64,000 nt of DNA, from positions 559,773,945-559,837,944 of the forward strand of contig NC_081413.1 of assembly GCF_030272615.1 (NCBI RefSeq), read 5' to 3'. This document shows positions 10,503-20,401 of this stretch, one piece after another. The stretch comes from Cryptomeria japonica. Lineage: Eukaryota; Streptophyta; Pinopsida; Cupressales; Cupressaceae. Position 1 is the first letter of the stretch. The number at the start of each line of letters is the position of its first letter. A model generated the notes under the pieces. It did no database searches, was not told the DNA's origin, and saw nothing but the letters and a program-made list of their open reading frames with translations. Made by a program: the position numbers and the translations under genes.

Positions 10503-11370
10503 AAGCAACAGCCTCATCAACAATGCAAGGAGTTAGCTTAGAATAAGTGCAGAGTTGCATTTTGTATAGTCTTCATTTTTGTTGTGTTACTCGCATCATG
10601 TTTTTGTCTTTCTTTGTAAATAACTCTCATGATCGAGTTTCCTTTCTCTCATCTCTATTTCTGTGTTGTAATAAAGGATAATCTTGGCTCTTTTCATATG
10701 AGGTATTTATCCTAAGTTCTCATTTTGGGTAGTTATTCTAAGTAGTTATTTCTTCCAAAGTTGAGGAAGTTATTTCAAGTAGTTGAGGAAGTTATTTCAA
10801 GTAGTTGAGGAAGTTATAAAGTAGTTATAAAGGTGGTTAGGGTAGTTACCTCAGGTGGTTACCACTTCACCTATATATACCTCATTATTATTCAATGTAA
10901 AGGGAGAGATTCCACTTTTTCACAAGCTTTGTATAAGAGACTTGGATAGTATTATTCAAGCAATTAAGCAATAGAGATCAATTTGGATGTGTGTTCAACT
11001 TATTCTTATGGGTTATTATCAACGTTCTTATGTTTGATTGATGATTACCTAATGCTTTCCCTTTAACATTGAATGTGAAGAAGTTTATTTCAAGTTGTGG
11101 TATCTCAAGCTTGATTATATGGGATTTATTTTAATCTAGATTCATACCTTATATGGCGTTCAATCTTTCTTAATTGTTCCTTCTTTAAATTTTTGAAAAA
11201 TCCAAATACCCCCATTATACGAGGGAGCTGCCCCTCTCAAACGCAGAGAAGAATTACCATTCTTTTGTTTTTGTGATTCTTCAACTATTGTGAACGCTTT
11301 GTTGCTAATTACAGGGCAAAACAGAGTTTTTCAAGAAAGTTTCTTAAAGCAACAAATCCGTTTACCAACA
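10503..11370 (+). mobile_element. 3' LTR-like end of element B
   Basis: Contains a TATA box (CTATATATACC, 10871-10881) followed by transcript-like sequence and the CA terminus TTACCAACA at 11368-11370. A 21-22 bp unit, gttgaggaagttatttcaag, occurs about three times at 10761-10825 just upstream of the TATA box. The inner LTR boundary is not clear; a polypurine tract is not obvious. Confidence 0.55.
10761..10825 (+). repeat. Three 21-22 bp tandem units upstream of a TATA box
   Basis: gttgaggaagttatttcaag repeats at 10761, 10783 and 10804, the last copy diverging into ataaagtagttataaagg. It lies about 50-110 bp upstream of the TATA box at 10871, the usual place for LTR enhancer repeats. Confidence 0.75.
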
Positions 11371-12086
11371 CACGCATAAGATCATAAAAAATAGTAGTCA
11401 TGGCTCTTTGGTATGTAGTGCCTACATTCTTTAGTTTGAAGGGCATGACATTTCAGGAGAAAGTTCCCCAAGGACAAGTAAACGCTATTTTGTGTTGATC
11501 CTCAAATGCAATTTTTATTTGGTTATAGCAATAAAATCCATCCATCAAAGATAACATCGCATGACCTGCTGTGAGATCCACTATCAGGTCTATGTTTGGC
11601 AATGGAAAGTCATCCTTTAGGACAAGCTTTGTTGATGTCTTTGAAATCTATACATATTCTGATGCTGTGATCTGGCTTATTGACTGGTACTAAGTTGGAG
11701 GTCCATTCAGGATAATCAATTGGTCGTATGAATCCATCATCCAACAATTTTTCAAGTTCTACCTTTACTAATAATGCCACTTGTGGATGCATCTTTCTTA
11801 ATTTATGTTTTATTGGCTTTTCTCCTGACTTAAATGTCAAATGATGCATTACTAGATCAGGATCCAATCTAGGCATATTGACATATGACCATGCAAAATT
11901 GATTTGTCGTTCTGTGAAGAAACTTATGAACTTCAGTCTTTCTTTCTCTGTCAGAGATTGTGCTAGGAATATGTAATGTGGAATCTCTTCTGTACCGATG
12001 TTTGTTTTGATAGTCTCCTCTACTAACATGGATGATTTTTCTTCATATGATGCTGGGAGAATGTCGAGCCTTCCATCTTTAGGCAC
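11371..12086 (-). pseudogene. RT N-terminal half of Ty3/gypsy element A
   Basis: Minus-strand reading has WSYVNMPRLDPDLVMHHL, then KLLDDGFIRPIDYPEWTSNL, VNKPDHSIRICIDFKDINKA (the RT fingers motif with catalytic-region FKDIN), and MPFKLKNVGTTYQRAMTTIF. This is a Ty3/gypsy RT N-terminus; the YVDD follows across element B. A frameshift lies between the KACPKG end (near 11610) and MPFKLKN. Confidence 0.88.
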
Positions 12087-12131
12087 CTCAGAGAGGTTTT
12101 CACCCTCAGATACATCCTTTCTTTTTACTTT

Positions 12132-12602
12132 TTAAGGGTTAGATAGTGCCACAATGTGGTTTTCACCGTAAAACCCATGATTTGTTTTTGTTTTTACATT
12201 TTTATGACTGGAAGGTCCAACACCCTCACCAAAATATGCCATGCTGTTGAGTTCTATAGTGTATCCCACCTTATGGTCCCCAAGCGGAAGATCATCTCGT
12301 ATGCCTAAATAGTCGATGAAGGCCTCATCATTTTGGAATGTGTCTAATTGTATAGGTCCTTCATAGTCCCAATCAATAAGTTGGTGGTGAACAAGGGGAA
12401 GGCCATCAATGCTTTCAAAGTCAAGAGGAGTAAGGGTGAAAATACAATTATATTTAGGTATATCAAGGTAGTTGTCGAGGTCATCGCTGACACTCTCCTC
12501 ATCTTTCTTGATCGTGAACGAGTCCAAATTGTCATCACTAAAAGCGCATTCAAGAATGGGTGTCCTCATTCTTCGTGATTTCGACCTAGAACCTAAAAAC
12601 AA
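12132..12602 (-). pseudogene. Acidic linker between protease and RT, element A
   Basis: 156-codon open stretch, acidic (DDNLDSFTIKKDEESVSDDL, DWDYEGPIQLDTFQNDEAF). It matches in position the variable region between protease/G-patch and RT of plant Ty3/gypsy polyproteins. No catalytic motif. It ends with a stop 45 bp before the RT block. Confidence 0.65.
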
Positions 12603-12743
12603 AGGCTGTGTGGAATCCTTAAGGGTTGTTTCTTGACCAACTCTGAATTTTCTATAAAATTCCTCTTCTTCTGTGGGTTCACTTGGTTATCTGAATGTCT
12701 CGATAAGTTCATAATCACTGAATGATTTGTTCGAACCCCATTC

Positions 12744-13067
12744 CTATCCATTGGAGTCGGTGGAATAGCAGCTCTCTTGTTGATCATTGGAATTTTTTAT
12801 TTGCAATGCTTCTTCTGATTTTCGAGTGTTTATCTTGAAAGGTATGAAACCAAGCCCCTTCGAGCGCTGATTTTTAAATGTCAATTCTGGTTGTAAAGGT
12901 TGAGTGATACCTTGTTTTCTTAAGCCAAGAGGACTTTTACCATCATACCCAAAATTTTGTAGGATTTTGAATCCTTTGCCATATTTTTCACATGGTATCT
13001 CGATGTGATCTTGTGTATCATTTCTAGGGTCTTTGTAAAGAATTTTGTATAAGTCTTCTTCTTCCAT
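12744..13067 (-). pseudogene. G-patch-like segment of element A polyprotein
   Basis: Minus-strand reading contains KYGKGFKILQNFGYDGKSPLG followed by LRKQGITQPLQPE, matching the Gly-rich G-patch pattern (K-G-K-ILQ-GY-GK-LG-QGI) found after the protease in some plant Ty3/gypsy lineages. G-patch domains bind RNA or helicases; in retroelements the role is unclear. It is separated from the protease block by a stop near 13139. Confidence 0.7.
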
Positions 13068-13139
13068 TTCACTCCACTTTTGGAATATAGTAGGATCCCA
13101 TTTTAGCGCAATGATAGATACCCATTTAGAAGGATGTGG

Positions 13140-14633
13140 TCATCCATATTCTTTTGGTGAATTCATAACTTGCCACAAGCGCAGTGTTTGATTTAGAGTG
13201 TATTCACCCATGCCTTTATCCTGATATTTCCCTTTAAGCTCACCTTGCTTTGATGTTGAAGGTTTTAATGACTCAGAGTCAATATATGCAGATGATGGGA
13301 TAGCCTCTCTATTAATTGGAATTATTGTCTTAGCTTTTGGCCTCAAATTATTGCAGTATATAAATGGATTAGGATCACCATTAACTATTACTTCAATTCC
13401 ATTATGAGGAAACTTAATGCATTGATGGTATGTAGATGGGACTTCCCTCATCTCATGAATCCACATATGTCCTAGCAATATGTTTTATGTGAGATCGAGG
13501 TCTAGGACTTGAAAAACCACATCCTTTGTAACCGGCCCTACTCTAAGAGGTAAGGTGATTGTGCCCTTGGATGAACACTCTTCATCATCATATGCCTTGA
13601 TGGTAATTTTGTTTGTAGCATTCACAACTTTATCTAAATATCCCAATTGTATTATTGTGCTCAAACTACATATATTGAGATCGACTCCTCCATCTATCAG
13701 GACTCCTTTTATTCGATGTTTATACAGGAAGGCTTCAATGTGTAAAGGTGCATTATGTGGTTGGCTTACAGAGGCATCGTCAACTTCAGTGGATGTAAGA
13801 GAATGTGGAAGAGAAAGGTATCCCACCATGGCTTGAAATTGGTCCACGTACAGATCAGTGGGTATATAGGTTTCTCTTAAGACTTTGTCAAGTATGGCTT
13901 TATGTGAAGGAGAGATACACAACAATTCTAGGATTGAGATAAGCACGGGTGTGTTCCCTAACTGTTCTACTAGGTTGTACTCAGGTTTGGATGATGAGGA
14001 AATGGTGGTTTTAGCTGGAGCACCTTGCAAGGTGACCTTATCTCGATGAGTTGGGACATTACATTCAGAGGTAGATTCAGAAGAAGTTCCAATGCCTTTT
14101 AGGATAACTTTGGTTCTTTGGGTAGAACTTTCAGGCATTTTATCCTTTATGATAATAGTAGAAACACAGTTGTCCATCGAAATGTGGTTAACGGTTGAAT
14201 CATAATCATAGGACACCTTGGTATAGTTAGCTTGATCATTTGTGGCTTTGGCTTTTCCCTTGTCATGTTTAGGGGATGGTTCCTTAAACATCTCATGTTC
14301 TTGATTGGATGCATGTCCCTCGATCTCAATATCACCTCTATCAATAAGATCCTGTATAATTTTCTTCAAGCGATGGCAATTTCCTATTTTATGTCCCTTG
14401 CTCTTGTGATACTCGCAATACTCATTGTCATTCCACCAATTTGGTTTGACTTTTGGTTCATATGGAGGATTGTTTGGAAATGTTATTATCTTGTTTGCCA
14501 CTAGCTTCCTAAAAGCTGATTCAAGTGGTTCTCCCAATGGGGTGAATTTCATTCGTGGTTTTGAAGTTTCTTGAGCATTTACTTGGTTGTTTGTAGAAGA
14601 ATTGGATCTTGAAAGAATGATTTTTGGTCTCAC
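13140..14633 (-). pseudogene. Zinc knuckle and aspartic protease region of element A
   Basis: Near the start (about 14430-14375) the minus strand reads CEYHKSKGHKIGNC, a Cys-x2-His-x4-His-x4-Cys variant knuckle that would bind RNA. A Ser/Thr-rich spacer follows, then the protease core GVLIDGGVDLNICSLSTIIQ (Asp-Gly-Gly catalytic loop, around 13710-13650) and RVGPVTKDVVFQVLDLDLT. A stop at 13485 stands where relatives have Tyr (LDLT-x-NILLG); the frame resumes with NILLGHMWIHEM. The protease would cleave the Gag-Pol polyprotein. Confidence 0.85.
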
Positions 14634-15404
14634 TATGTTAGCATCAACAACGCCATCATTTACTGTGTTCTTGTTCTTGTTCCAAAATCATGGCTTGTCC
14701 TTTCCTTTAAAATCCTCTTTATTTTCTTTGAATATCTTGATGATTCCTTGATCAATTAAGACCTTGTCTGTCACTAAGCCTTTCTCAATGACATCCTTGA
14801 AAGTGGACAAACAAGCTTTCCTCAAGTCATAACCAATTTCTCTGTTGACATTCTATGTAAACATCTCTACCATTTGTTTTTGTGGAATTTCACAAGAGCA
14901 TCTACTGGTTAAATTCCTCCATCTTTGTAAGAATGATGAAACTGATTCCCTATCTTTCTGTTTGGTATTGCACAAAGTGGCAATTGATATATCTGTCTCT
15001 ATATTAGATGAGAAATTTTGTATGAAAGCTTCTGCTAGATCACCCCATGACTTAATTCCAGGTGGAAGTTGGGAGAACCATTCCATTGCTTGTTCACCTA
15101 AGCTTTGTGGAAACAATCTCATCAAGTACGTTTCTTCTGCTGCTACCTCAATGCAAGCTGTGAAAAACTATCTTATATGTGCCTTAGGGTCCCCTTTACC
15201 TCTATATTTATCAAAATTCGGTGTCACAAAATGTGTAGGAAAATGAGGCATTGGAATGCTTCTGTCAAATGGATAGGGACATATATCTCTCATTGGGTAA
15301 GCTAGTTTTGGTGTATTGATGTCCTTCATCTTCTTTTGTAAGTCCTTTATCTGTTGTTCCGAATTGTTTTTGGGTGGAGACCGACTTCTTGGATCATATC
15401 CCAT
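14634..15404 (-). pseudogene. gag core of element A (retrotrans_gag)
   Basis: MRLFPQSLGEQAMEWFSQLP, then GIKSWGDLAEAFIQNFS and ESVSSFLQRWRNLTSR form the conserved capsid-type gag block (15125-14853). The upstream PMPHFPTHFVTPNFDKYRGK and GDPKAHI (15404-15168) are the usual N-terminal lead-in. The product would form the virus-like particle. A frameshift near 15168 and a stop near 14853 interrupt it. Confidence 0.88.
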
Positions 15405-16251
15405 GCCTGAGCCACTGGGTGGAGGAGGAAGATACTACATATATGGATGGTATTGATCATAAACATGTTCATATGGAGGAGGTCTATAATGATAATGCGT
15501 GTAGGGACCGCTTGATATGGGGTCATAAGGCCTATCATGAGTTTTCTCTTGTGTGTTGCCCCCAAATTTGACATGGGGTTTTCTTGTGTCCAAATTTTCA
15601 GCATGCCTCTAGATATCCAATTGCTTGTGAGGTTGGTCCTTAGAACTAGGATGCGATTGAGTGTATTTATCTGCATAAGATTTCCATAAAGGTCTGCGTG
15701 GATGGAGTTGTTAATGAGATGGTCTTTCTTGAGTATCATAAGCTTGATCATGTGTATTTGGGATCTCCAGTTTTTGAAACAAGGATGATGGTGACTCAGG
15801 CACGAAACATGATCCTCTAGTACCTCCACTATTAGGTCTCCTTTGATCCATGTTGAGTTTACTTTCTTGAATAGGTCGATTTTCCACTATTTGGGACATG
15901 TTAAAATCATGAGGTATCTTAGCTCCACTTTGTGCCATCACTTGTAGGAAATATTGTCTCTCTTCTCATGATCTCTTCAACAAATCTATTAAAATGGGGA
16001 TCCATGATTGAGTCTTCCACTTCTGTTGAATGCACTGAAATGTTGTCCACATTGTCATTTTGTGCATCATTGTTGTTTGTATCATACAGGTTCTCAACAT
16101 TCTGATTGTTTCTATAAATGTCCATGCCAGGTAATGTGGTATGATCATAATTGAAAAAGATATCGTTGTCATGCTCATAGCCACTCATGTTTGTAGACTC
16201 TTGAGCCTCTTTAGCTTCCCTCCTAGATTTTTGGGAACGAGTTTCAACCAT
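15405..16251 (-). pseudogene. gag N-terminal region of element A
   Basis: Probable start codon at 16251 (MVETRSQKSRREAKEAQEST), followed by an Asn/Asp-rich low-complexity stretch. A frameshift near 15920-15940 leads to MMAQSGAKIPHDFNMSQIVE and a Pro/Asn-rich region with further stops to 15405. MVETRSQ-type starts are common in plant Ty3/gypsy gag, which supports this start. Confidence 0.75.
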
Positions 16252-18660
16252 GAACTAGGTCTTGACCAAGATGTGTGAGACTAGATGAAAATGGAAAAAG
16301 TATGGAAGACCAAGAGTTGGATGGAATGTAAATGAATCTAAAGTATACCTATAATGTCCAAAGAGTAAGACCAAGTATGTATGTAGTAGAGTACGCGTGA
16401 CTTCCAAAGAGATGATAGATCTCTTGATGAGGCAAGTTGACCTTGACTCTAAGTAAGACCAAATGAGTCCCAAAGGTGATAGACCTTGATGAGGGACCAC
16501 TTAGCAAAATGTTGTTGTATGTATTGTGTTGACAAAGCGAGACGAGGACAGACAAGTGACCTTTTGACTCAAGTTTAGACAAATGTGAATGTAATGCAAG
16601 ATGTAAAGCAATGATGAACTTTATGAGGCCCAAAAATAGACTGAATGCTAGATGAAAACCTGGAGAAATAACCTAGGAAGCTCAAGAATTTTGAAATTGA
16701 TTGCTCTTGTTTGTTGGACTGTAGATTTTTTTCAATACTGAACACAGACTTGCCTATATACTTCACAAACATGGTTACCCAACACAGACATGATTAGACA
16801 CTACACAAATGCTTTTCTAAGAATTTTATGAATGCAATTTGTTATGATAACACATACGCGTTTCTGTCCTAAACAAACACGATTATAGGACAGATACGTG
16901 TTTCCAAAATCTGAGTGCAAATTTTCCAATTTGTAAAGTTGTTGTTGTGACCAAATCTAAATTTTTGACCGCTTTTCATGACAAGAGGACACAATGTTGA
17001 TGAGGACTCTATGTTTGTAGGTGTTTGGACTCAAAATGACTCAAAGAAAAGCATGTTGTTTGATGTAAAAATGTTTTGCATATACTTGAAGACACAAAAG
17101 ACACAATGTTTTGATGTTTGATCTTGAATGTTTGAATGCTTAAAAGAAGACAAACACAATTCCTATGGTTGGCCAGGACAATAGTTGTTGATCCCAAATG
17201 GGGTTTCCCCCAAGGCTATGCTATTCAAAGTGGAGACTTAGATGCTTGACCCCAACGGATCCACCCTCGACACTCACTTCTCTAGGGCAGCCAAGCACCA
17301 GTCCCCATGAAAACTCCTGATGAACTTTGTATCTCTACTAAGAACCGTATGTGTGTGGGCCACTCCAGAGGTCCGACCTCTTGCCCCAACAACTAGAAGG
17401 ATTTTGGCTTTCTAAAACAAAAAGGTGCTAGTAAGGGCATCCGCTCGTGTGGCCATACATGCACCACTTTCAACTCTATAAATATAGAAGGCTCCTAGCA
17501 GGTAGGGGTTATGCCCTACTATTGATCAAATAAATTTGATCAAACGGGTTTATGGGGAGACATAGTGTCGGTATGGACTAATCAACGCAAGTTACCCATG
17601 ACTTTCACCATGGATACAATTATTTATAGTGGTTCAAAAGAGGGGGGTTTGCCTCGCTACCACTTGGGTCGTTCCCTCCTCACTAGTAGTCCTAGTGACC
17701 ACATAGGGAGGCATGCCCTCTAAAGATTAAACAAAAAGAGCCTATTACTCAAGATAAAAAAGACACTGGTTCAATTTTAGTGCACCAATTGAAGTGTTTA
17801 CTAATCTATGAAAATAAGGAACACAATGAAAATCAAAAGAAAACCCTTGCCAAGAGCCTGCAACAAAGATTTGTTAGTAGTTTGGGTTGTTTCAAATGAT
17901 TACCCCTTCCTCCAAACAAACAAGTTAGGTAAATTTTAGATCCAAAAGACTTTTTGAAATAGGGGCCTTCGACAATGCGATTTGTTTCAAAGACAAGCTG
18001 CACCAATTGGTTAGCTATATCACAAGATATTAGCTCGAATAAACTAGATCTGAAATAAAAAAGATGAAATGAAACCCTAAATGACGAAACAAAAATTTAA
18101 AAATGCAAAACCGAACACAAACGTGGTTATGCTCCACATGGACGGTTCTACAATATAGGCGCGGTTCTAGACCCCACAGATGCGGTTCTGCAACACAGAC
18201 GTGGTTCTGCAACATAGGCGCGGTTAAAATGATCACAGATGCAATTATATCTCACAAACGTGATTAAATCTCCCACAAACATGCCTATAATGAAAGCTTG
18301 CAATCTGGAAAATGTAAATATTGTCAGAGACATAGACATGATTCAAGGGCACACAGATGTGACAGAAAAACAAAAAACGCGATTCCAAAAGGTGCAAACG
18401 CAAAAAGTCGAAATGTTGTTGGAAAATGTCAGATCTGCAAGTTCAAAAACACAAAATCTGCAACAAAATATGTTAAATGCAAAGGGGACAAGGGTCCCAT
18501 GGGGCATGCCAACATGTTTATGGTGAAAAGTGGATAATGGAAACAACAATACTGAAAGGCTAAATGAATTCAACCACAAAACCCTAGCCTAACAACAACA
18601 AAGATCCACCATAACATATGAAGATTACTTAAGACAATACAAATCAACAAAATCACAAAG
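16252..18660 (-). other. Leader of element A, with degenerate tandem motifs
   Basis: No gene. It lies between the 5' LTR and gag. Two zones hold diverged short repeats around cacaga-cgtggtt-tgcaa: about 16740-16920 and about 18115-18290. I could not identify a primer-binding site matching initiator Met-tRNA, so the LTR-leader boundary is not set. Confidence 0.45.
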
Positions 18661-18665
18661 ATTAT

Positions 18666-19453
18666 TGTTAGGATTCCCAAAGATACTGAGAGGGGGGGGG
18701 TGAATCAATATCTGACCGGTATATGAATTTTCTTGAATTATAACATGAAAAGCATTTCAAAACTGTGTACTGGTAAACCAAAAATAATGCAGTAAATGAG
18801 AACAACAACCACAACATGAAAGATACACCATAACACAATAATTTTTAATGAGGAAACCCAGTGTGGGAAAAACCTCAGTGGGATTTGTGACCCACAATAT
18901 TCGCTTACTGGCCAATAAGAGAATATTACTGATACAATAGGGGCCTGCACATGCAGGAAGGCCAAGTTCCTAGAGCTCACTACTCAGTTACAAAAGAAGT
19001 CACACTGACTTACAAAAATAGATTATACAAATCCAATATCATGTACTGCTTCAGATCAGCATCTGCTATGCCAGGTTTAATACCGGTTTAAGTTCTGCAA
19101 TATTCATAAACCCTTATCCAAAATCTGCCTTACAATTCGCACATTAGGTCTACAATAATCCTTCCATACTTACCTCCAAAATGATCTACAAGATCTCATA
19201 CTTATATGAGTCATGTTACAATCCGCCATGTCGGCTTACAAGAATATTTTATAATTAAATACGAAATATAATTAAACAAAATTCCTATTGGCCATGGTGC
19301 CGATAATCTTTCTTTTCGGTGCTGGTGAACTATATGCCGGTGTAGAGTCTAGTGGTGCCGGTGCCTGTCGGTATCATATGATTGTAAGGTTGCCATCAAT
19401 GACAATACCTTCAATCACCTACAATTTCTCATTAGAGTGTGCATTTGCCAACA
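18666..19453 (-). mobile_element. Solo LTR of the element H family
   Basis: Minus-strand LTR from TGTTGGCAAATGC (19453) to GGGAATCCTAACA (18666), 788 bp, flanked by attat at 18661-18665 and 19454-19458. It is clearly similar along its length to the 3' LTR of H at 28062-28830, including a long G run, the block agtgtgggaaaaacctc, and aggggcctgcacatgcagga. A single LTR with an exact 5-bp TSD is the product of recombination between two LTRs of a former full element. Confidence 0.92.
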
Positions 19454-19667
19454 ATTATACCATCACATGTCCACTAGGGTTTGAATCTTCATTCTTCCTA
19501 TCTCCATTGATCTTGCTTGATATATTTTCTCTCAGATTTTATGTGTGCACAAGAGCTCAACAAAGAACGGAAATGTGGTTGATAGCTTGATCACAAGAAG
19601 GCTTGATTGCATAAGATTGATTAGAATGCTAAGAGCTTTAGAGGATTGATAATGAAAGAAGCATCCT

Positions 19668-19676
19668 CTTATATAG
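19668..19676 (-). promoter_or_regulatory. TATA box of element A 5' LTR
   Basis: CTATATAAG on the minus strand, at a position expected for LTR transcription into the leader and gag. Confidence 0.6.
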
Positions 19677-19838
19677 AAGACACTTTAGGAAATAGAGGGA
19701 TAAGATTAAGATGTGTAAAAGATAAATGGTCGGCTAGGATTAAAGGGTAGGTAGAGAAAATAAGAAAATAATGAGAGGATAGGTAGTGTAGGAATTAAGA
19801 GATGAATGCCATGTGTCACGTGTAGAAAAGGCTAATGA

Positions 19839-20074
19839 ATTAATTAAATAAATAAAGATTTATTTAATTAATAGAGGAAGTGGGATCAATTAAATAAATA
19901 AAAGTATTTATTTAATTTAGAAAAAGGACAATTTAAATAAATAAAAGTATTTATTTAAATAAGGAAAAAGGCTAGAAAAGGATAAATGAATGAATTAAAT
20001 AAATAAAGATTTATTTAATTAATAGAAGAATTAGGCTTAAAATAATTAAATAAATAAAAATATTTATTTAATTA
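19839..20074. repeat. Five AT-rich palindromes in U3 of element A
   Basis: Near-perfect hairpins of about 30 bp of the type taaataaata-aa-tatttattta lie at 19839-19872, 19888-19918, 19931-19960, 19994-20023 and 20043-20074, each separated by roughly 12-35 bp of mixed sequence. The same architecture is seen in the arms of element C. Confidence 0.85.
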
Positions 20075-20120
20075 GAAAGGACAATTTTAGGTGTCTACAC
20101 TATTGAATTCACTTAAGCCT

Positions 20121-20216
20121 AATTAATCGATTATTTTGACCAATCAAAAGTGATTATTATTTTTGTTTTCAAAAATAAACTTCATTTTTATAAAGTTGAA
20201 ATTTATAATTTTAAAC
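20121..20216 (+). repeat. AT-rich filler, copy 1, left part
   Basis: ccaatcaaaagtgattatta and the following aaaataaact region matches 40285-40390 (ccaatcaaacgtgattatta). It is split from its right part (from about 38941) by LINE2. No coding potential. Confidence 0.7.
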
Positions 20217-20401
20217 TTTTTTTTTGATAAGTAAATAGCTGCATAATATTTTAATATAATGTAGTCATATTGACCTAGAGAGTGCTCTGCAACTAGGGCA
20301 TGAAAACCAGGGCACTGCTGGTTGCAGTACGCTTTCGTGTGCGGGGGCTCCCTGGCCTTGCTAGGAAGCCCTCAAGTCATTTATTGCCACTCCTGCATTA
20401 A

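Larger units (their letters stand above)
1877..11370 (+). mobile_element. Element B: TSD-flanked insertion carrying one long ORF, no pol
   Basis: Starts TGTCAGCC at 1877 and ends TTACCAACA at 11370, flanked by cacgc at 1872-1876 and 11371-11375. Removing it plus one TSD restores element A's RT frame. It is 9,494 bp including nested C (6848-9126). Contents in order: unassigned 5' kilobase, PPR gene fragment, about 1.75 kb without a gene, a long ORF broken by one stop and by C, then an LTR-like 3' end with a TATA box. No RT, integrase or protease is seen, so it is probably non-autonomous. I could not find a 5' copy of the 3' LTR-like end. Confidence 0.82.
1..20099 (-). mobile_element. Ty3/gypsy LTR retrotransposon A, nested and decayed
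   Basis: Reading the minus strand from 20099 gives, in order: LTR outer end (TGTAGACACC), TATA box, long leader, gag, zinc knuckle, aspartic protease, G-patch-like segment, RT, RNase H and integrase. RT before RNase H before integrase is the Ty3/gypsy order. The 3' LTR lies left of position 1. B (1877-11370) interrupts RT, and a solo LTR (18666-19453) interrupts the 5' LTR/leader. Many stops and frameshifts show a dead copy. The base after the LTR end starts ctatt, the candidate target duplication, but its partner is outside the window. Confidence 0.9.
19459..20099 (-). mobile_element. 5' LTR (U3 to R) of Ty3/gypsy element A
   Basis: The outer end TGTAGACACC is at 20099. From there U3 runs down through five AT palindromes (20074-19839), then a TATA box near 19676-19668 (CTATATAAG on the minus strand) about 420 bp inside. 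The LTR continues past the solo LTR insertion; its inner end is not resolved. Confidence 0.75.

Noticed and set aside
12348..12578. Plus-strand ORF opposite the element A linker
   Set aside because: Antisense shadow of the minus-strand Ty3/gypsy polyprotein; no domain.
1..20099. Endogenous pararetrovirus instead of a Ty3/gypsy element
   Set aside because: Integrase and LTR structure are present and no movement or coat protein motif was seen.
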